In this document: piece after piece, positions 33,641 to 36,574 of the stretch
Position numbering within the stretch: the first letter of the stretch is position 1
Layout of the letters: each line of letters opens with the position of its first letter
NCBI RefSeq assembly: GCF_002220365.1
Contig: NZ_MTHB01000184.1
Coordinates: 1-36,574, forward strand
DNA length: 36,574 nucleotides
Source of the DNA: Caballeronia sordidicola
GTDB taxonomy: Bacteria; Pseudomonadota; Gammaproteobacteria; Burkholderiales; Burkholderiaceae
Reading direction: 5' to 3'
Program-made: the position numbers and the translations under genes
The notes under the pieces: model-generated
Databases searched by the model: none
The model's input: the letters and a program-made list of their open reading frames with translations, nothing else
What the model was told of the DNA's origin: nothing

Positions 33641-34290
33641 GCTGCCTTCCTTTGCGCGGCCGAACGCAGGGCGTGTCTAAAGACGGCGGGCGGCTGTGCG
33701 CCACTGATCGCATTGCCATCGATCACGACGGCGGGCACCGCTTGAACACCGAGCTTGTCCGCCCGGTCGCGCGCCACGTCGATCTCCGGATTGCCGGCCG
33801 CGGACAGCAGATACGCGCCCACTTCACCGGCATCGAGCGCGTGCTCGGCTGCGATCGCGACCAGCGTGTCGAGTGAACCGATATCGCGGCCTTCAGCGAA
33901 ATAGGCGGTGTAGATGGCTCGATACAGCGCGGCAGTCGTGCGCGGCTCAGCGCGGCTTGGCGCAAGCTGCATCAGACGATGCGCAAGGCGCGTATTCGGG
34001 GTGCGCAGGACCTTGTCATAGTTGAATGGGGTGCCTGCCGCTAGACCGGCGGCCGTCATCTGTGCAGCCATGAGTTGCGAACGCGCCCAACTGCCGAACT
34101 TGTGGGTCCGATAGGCGCGCCGCTCCTGGCCTTCCACCGGCATCGACGGATTCAGCCCGAACGGCACATAGCGCATCGACACAGCCGCGTCGACGCCGGA
34201 GTCCGCCAGCGCCGCGGCAAGATTGCGTTGGCCGATCCAGCACCACGGACAACTAAAGTCGTAATGAATCTCGACTTGAATGGCTTGCAT
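33637..34290 (-). CDS. DsbA-family oxidoreductase, FrnE/HCCA-isomerase type
   Basis: 217 residues from ATG 34290 with GAGGGG 6 nt upstream; longer in-frame extensions toward 34710 cross the divergent regulator and are rejected. 'IHYDFSCPWCWIGQRNLAAA' carries the CPWC active site of FrnE-like thiol oxidoreductases; the cis-Pro side reads 'LGVQAVPAVVIDGNAISGAQ'. No signal peptide, so cytoplasmic. The fold is shared with 2-hydroxychromene-2-carboxylate isomerases, glutathione-dependent enzymes of aromatic catabolism (those have Ser in place of the first Cys), and FrnE itself comes from a polyketide cluster. First gene of the seven-gene operon, opposite the LysR gene. Its role (isomerase or redox protection) is open. 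Confidence 0.88.
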   Translation of the reverse strand: MQAIQVEIHYDFSCPWCWIGQRNLAAALADSGVDAAVSMRYVPFGLNPSMPVEGQERRAYRTHKFGSWARSQLMAAQMTAAGLAAGTPFNYDKVLRTPNTRLAHRLMQLAPSRAEPRTTAALYRAIYTAYFAEGRDIGSLDTLVAIAAEHALDAGEVGAYLLSAAGNPEIDVARDRADKLGVQAVPAVVIDGNAISGAQPPAVFRHALRSAAQRKAA

Positions 34291-34408
34291 GTTGCACCCC
34301 TCACTAAGTAACGGATGCAGCTTATCCGTTGCGTTAAATTTAGAGAATCGGGTTAAAATGCAACCCCGCGTTGCAATATTCGCAACCAAAACGTCGCTGA
34401 GACCGAGC
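34291..34408. promoter_or_regulatory. Divergent promoter region with two inverted repeats; candidate LysR operators
   Basis: AACGGAT-N7-ATCCGTT (34310-34330) and TGCAAC-N5-GTTGCA (34359-34375) are both perfect inverted repeats in the 118-bp gap between the LysR gene and the DsbA-like gene. The GCAAC/GTTGC pentamer recurs at least four times across the gap. On the minus strand TTGCAT overlapping the second repeat and a downstream TAAATT could be the operon's -35/-10 pair. This two-site layout is typical of LysR recognition and activation sites. Confidence 0.65.
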
Positions 34409-35329
34409 ATGGACAAATTCCTCGCCGTCAAAACGTTGCTGGAAGTGGCTGACGCCGGTGGCTTTTCAAAGGCCGCACAACGTCTCGGGGTGGCCACCTC
34501 CTCGGTTACGCGCTTGATGGATGCACTGGAAGCCTCCCTTGGTACGGCGCTGCTGACCCGTACGCCCAGACAGGTCACCCTCACGGACGCCGGCATCGCA
34601 TATGTCGAGCAGGTCGGCAAACTGCTCGACGATCTCGCCGAGGCGGACGAGAGCGTCTTCGACAGCGGCGCGTCGCCGGTCGGCTCGCTCAGAATCTCGG
34701 TGCCGTCCACCTACAGCCGCTTGCGGCTCGCACCGCACCTCGCGGCTTTCCTCTCGGAGAATCCGCGCGTCTTCCTGGATGTCGTCGTCGCCGATCACTT
34801 CGTCGACCTCGCGCTGGACCGGATCGACGTCGCGATCCGGATCGGCCGTCCGGACCGCGACGCCAACCTGATTGTCAAAAAGCTGGCCGACAATCCGCGC
34901 CACGTCGTTGCAAGCCACGACTACCTCGAACGGGCCGGCATCCCTGAGACTCCGCTGGCGCTCGATGCGCACGACTGTCTTCGCGTCGCGTACGGCGGCG
35001 GCTATCGCACGCGCCAGATCTGGACCTTCCGTCGCGAGCATGTGGAGCAGCGGGTCGAGGTGCGTGGTCATCTGCTGTCGAACAGTCTCGACATCCTGCT
35101 CGAGGCGGTGATGGCGGGACGCGGCATTGCGTTGCTGCCCGAATGGCAGGTCGCCACCGAAATTCGAGCGGGACGCCTGATGCGCCTGTTCGAACATTTC
35201 GACGCGAGGCCTCATCAAGGCGACGCTGTCGTCTACGCCGCGTATCTGTCCAATCGACGTCACTCCAGCAAAGTACGCGCACTGGTTCAGTTTCTCGAAA
35301 CGCGACTTCTCGCATCGCTCGAAGGCTGA
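34409..35329 (+). CDS. LysR-family regulator, divergent to the seven-gene operon
   Basis: 306 residues from ATG 34409. HTH: 'MDKFLAVKTLLEVADAGGFS', 'LGVATSSVTRLMDALEASLG', 'TALLTRTPRQVTLTDAGIAY'. Effector domain: 'GSLRISVPSTYSRLRLAPHL', 'RIDVAIRIGRPDRDANLIVK', 'HDCLRVAYGGGYRTRQIWTF', 'MAGRGIALLPEWQVATEIRA'. An upstream in-frame start (34280) would overlap the divergent gene and is not used. It reads away from the operon, the usual LysR arrangement, so it most likely controls that operon through the repeats in the shared gap and binds a pathway intermediate. It is a clear paralogue of the LysR protein at 901-1809, sharing for example 'LEASLGT-LLTRT-R-VTLTDAG' and 'GALR/GSLRIS--TYSRL'. Confidence 0.93.
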   Translation: MDKFLAVKTLLEVADAGGFSKAAQRLGVATSSVTRLMDALEASLGTALLTRTPRQVTLTDAGIAYVEQVGKLLDDLAEADESVFDSGASPVGSLRISVPSTYSRLRLAPHLAAFLSENPRVFLDVVVADHFVDLALDRIDVAIRIGRPDRDANLIVKKLADNPRHVVASHDYLERAGIPETPLALDAHDCLRVAYGGGYRTRQIWTFRREHVEQRVEVRGHLLSNSLDILLEAVMAGRGIALLPEWQVATEIRAGRLMRLFEHFDARPHQGDAVVYAAYLSNRRHSSKVRALVQFLETRLLASLEG

Positions 35330-35444
35330 ACGGCGACCTCCCACGTTTGACTGGCGTTCGCCCCTCTCGACGTGCGCGCGGGGGCATGTCGTGGCTTGTG
35401 CGGCCACTCCCTACAAGCCCGTACACCCCCTACACCACACGCCT

Positions 35445-35963
35445 TTACGCGACCCGTCCGGATTCGAACAGGAACCACACGCGTTGCTCCGCTTCGTCGA
35501 TCCAGTTTTCAAGCACGCTCGCCGTGGCGACATCGCCGTACTCGTCGCATAGCGCATGCGTTGCGCGCATGTAGCCGGCGAGCGCCAGATTGTCCTCCCG
35601 CAACTCTGCGAGCATGTCGCCCGGTGTCACGAATTGTGCATCGTTGTCCAGAATGCGCTGCAGTCTGGTGATCTGGCCAGTCGAGTGCAGGGTCTTGCCG
35701 CCGAGCTTGCGCGCGCGTTCCGCGATTGGATCGGTCATCGCAAAGATCTGGTCGGACTGGTCATCGAGCAGCAGGTGATAGTCGCGGAAGTAGGGCCCCG
35801 ACATGTGCCAATGGAAGTTCTTCGTTTTGAGATAAATCGCGAACACGTCGGCAAGCAGCGTCGTCAACGCCGCGGCAATGTCGCGCGTCGCGTCCGCGCT
35901 CAGGCTAGTCGGTGTTTTTAGCGACGCCGCGCGATGGGCTGCTGCTTTGAGTTCGTCTTTCAT
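35445..35963 (-). CDS. dps: Dps-family ferritin-like DNA-protection protein
   Basis: 172 residues. The dinuclear ferroxidase site is visible in 'YLKTKNFHWHMSGPYFRDYH', followed by 'LLLDDQSDQIFAMTDPIAER' and 'ARKLGGKTLHS', the two Dps signature stretches; the rest is four-helix bundle ending 'ENWIDEAEQRVWFLFES'. The N-terminal ~25 residues are Lys/Ala-rich ('MKDELKAAAHRAASLKT') and probably flexible, as in DNA-binding Dps proteins. ATG 35963 has AAGGA 6 nt upstream. Dps oxidises Fe(II) with H2O2 inside a dodecamer and shields DNA under stress. It is convergent with the LysR gene and divergent from the isochorismatase-family gene. Confidence 0.93.
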   Translation of the reverse strand: MKDELKAAAHRAASLKTPTSLSADATRDIAAALTTLLADVFAIYLKTKNFHWHMSGPYFRDYHLLLDDQSDQIFAMTDPIAERARKLGGKTLHSTGQITRLQRILDNDAQFVTPGDMLAELREDNLALAGYMRATHALCDEYGDVATASVLENWIDEAEQRVWFLFESGRVA

Positions 35964-36190
35964 GGCGATTCCTTTTGAGTGACACTCGGGGCAATGGATG
36001 TTCCTTAATCCGGCAGAACAAGTGTAGGAACGCCGCGTACATTAAGTCACTGAGAAAATATGAATTCTTCTGAGAAGGGCGTCCACTAGGCATCGGTGGG
36101 GCTTTCCTGTTGTCATTTGCTTAAGAACTATTAAGGGTTTCCACAAGGACGCTGGGGAAGGCGGTTGATAGACTGAATCCCAGTTTTTCT

Positions 36191-36205
36191 CTCGCTTCAA
36201 GCGAG
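36191..36205. promoter_or_regulatory. Palindrome CTCGCTT-C-AAGCGAG between dps and the isochorismatase gene
   Basis: A perfect 7-bp inverted repeat with a single central base, 47 bp before the isochorismatase-family start. No T-run follows on the side where a terminator would need it, so an operator is more likely. Confidence 0.4.
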
Positions 36206-36252
36206 TGCGCGCGTCTCCCCGTGTTCACCAAACCTTAAGGATGTACAAAGCC

Positions 36253-36574
36253 ATGGCAAATCCGAAACTCGAAGTCCTCACGCCTGCAAACTCGCAGATC
36301 ATCTTCATCGACCAGCAGCCGCAAATGGCTTTCGGGGTCCAGTCCATCGACCGTCAAGTACTTAAGAACAACGTAGTAGGACTCGCGAAAGCAGCGCGGG
36401 TGTTTAACATTCCCACGACCATTACGACAGTCGAATCCGAGAGTTTTTCGGGCTATACGTATCCTGAATTGCTGGACGTGTTCCCGGATCACAAAGTGCT
36501 CGAACGCACGTCCATGAATTCGTGGGATGACCAGAAGGTTCGTGACTCGCTTGCCGCCAATGGTCGGAAAAAGG
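36253..36574 (+). CDS. Isochorismatase-family (YcaC-like) hydrolase, 3' end outside the window
   Basis: The frame is open to the right edge; ~107 codons are visible. 'LTPANSQIIFIDQQPQMAFG' carries the first catalytic Asp of the cysteine-hydrolase fold, then 'LKNNVVGLAKAARVFNIPTT', 'ITTVESESFSGYTYPELLDV' and 'LERTSMNSWDDQKVRDSLAA', the YcaC-like layout in which Lys (just beyond the visible end) and Cys complete the triad. The start could be ATG 36241 or ATG 36253; AAGGA at 36237-36241 is 11 nt before the second, which matches family length better, so I use that. Substrates of YcaC-like enzymes are mostly unknown. Divergent from dps. Confidence 0.85.
   Translation, partial: MANPKLEVLTPANSQIIFIDQQPQMAFGVQSIDRQVLKNNVVGLAKAARVFNIPTTITTVESESFSGYTYPELLDVFPDHKVLERTSMNSWDDQKVRDSLAANGRKK

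Noticed and set aside
25816..36574. Assignment of the operon to the classical nicotinate (nic) pathway
   Set aside because: No 2,5-dihydroxypyridine dioxygenase, N-formylmaleamate deformylase or maleate isomerase; the Moco subunit has no fused cytochrome domain; the isochorismatase-family gene is YcaC-like and lies in another transcription unit.
1..36574. CRISPR array, tRNA or rRNA gene, replication origin
   Set aside because: No regularly spaced repeats, cloverleaf-like segments, rRNA signatures or DnaA-box clusters were noticed on reading; a dedicated tRNA scan was not run.

Overview
The window looks like part of a Burkholderiaceae genome, most likely Paraburkholderia, Caballeronia or Burkholderia. 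This rests on the GC-rich codon use of the intact genes, trimeric porins ending in Phe, a DUF3331 protein, a YsnF-type stress protein, a XapX/DUF1275 pair and several transposase remnants of types common in that group. No rRNA, tRNA or CRISPR array was seen.

Layout. (1) 1-2.8 kb: a transposase end that has replaced the 5' part of a porin gene, an intact LysR regulator, and IS3 and IS110 fragments. (2) 2.9-8.8 kb: a minus-strand catabolic/transport operon running VOC protein, FAD monooxygenase, DUF485, ActP-type symporter, Tat-exported amidohydrolase, with a TetR gene upstream on the same strand. (3) 8.9-17.7 kb: a decayed accessory stretch. It holds a serine recombinase, IS630, IS5 and another transposase, all frameshifted. 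It also holds two unrelated-strand remnants of NodT-type efflux outer-membrane factors and a cNMP-binding channel tail with an amber stop. Among these lie a few intact small genes (DUF3331, PRC-barrel, stress protein, one unknown). (4) 17.8-24.5 kb: an alpha/beta hydrolase, an HD-protein stub, XapX with a frameshifted DUF1275 gene, then an apparent operon of alginate-export-type porin, cNMP-binding/thioredoxin-reductase-like flavoprotein and trimeric porin. (5) 24.9-25.5 kb: a small secreted protein and an IS5 fragment. (6) 25.8-34.3 kb: a seven-gene minus-strand operon, DsbA/FrnE-like protein, FAD monooxygenase, MFS exporter, old-yellow-enzyme reductase, tri-haem cytochrome c, [2Fe-2S] subunit and molybdopterin subunit, read away from a divergent LysR gene. 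(7) 35.4 kb to the end: dps and the start of an isochorismatase-family gene.

The most interesting part is region 6 read together with region 2. Each holds a monooxygenase of the 2,6-dihydroxypyridine-hydroxylase/salicylate-hydroxylase type, and the two enzymes are clear paralogues. The LysR regulators at 0.9 kb and 34.4 kb are also clear paralogues. Region 6 couples a periplasmic molybdenum hydroxylase and its own cytochrome c (first hydroxylation of an aromatic or N-heteroaromatic ring, electrons to the respiratory chain) with cytoplasmic flavin hydroxylation, ene-reduction and export. I cannot name the substrate: no ring-cleavage dioxygenase that would fix the pathway is present.
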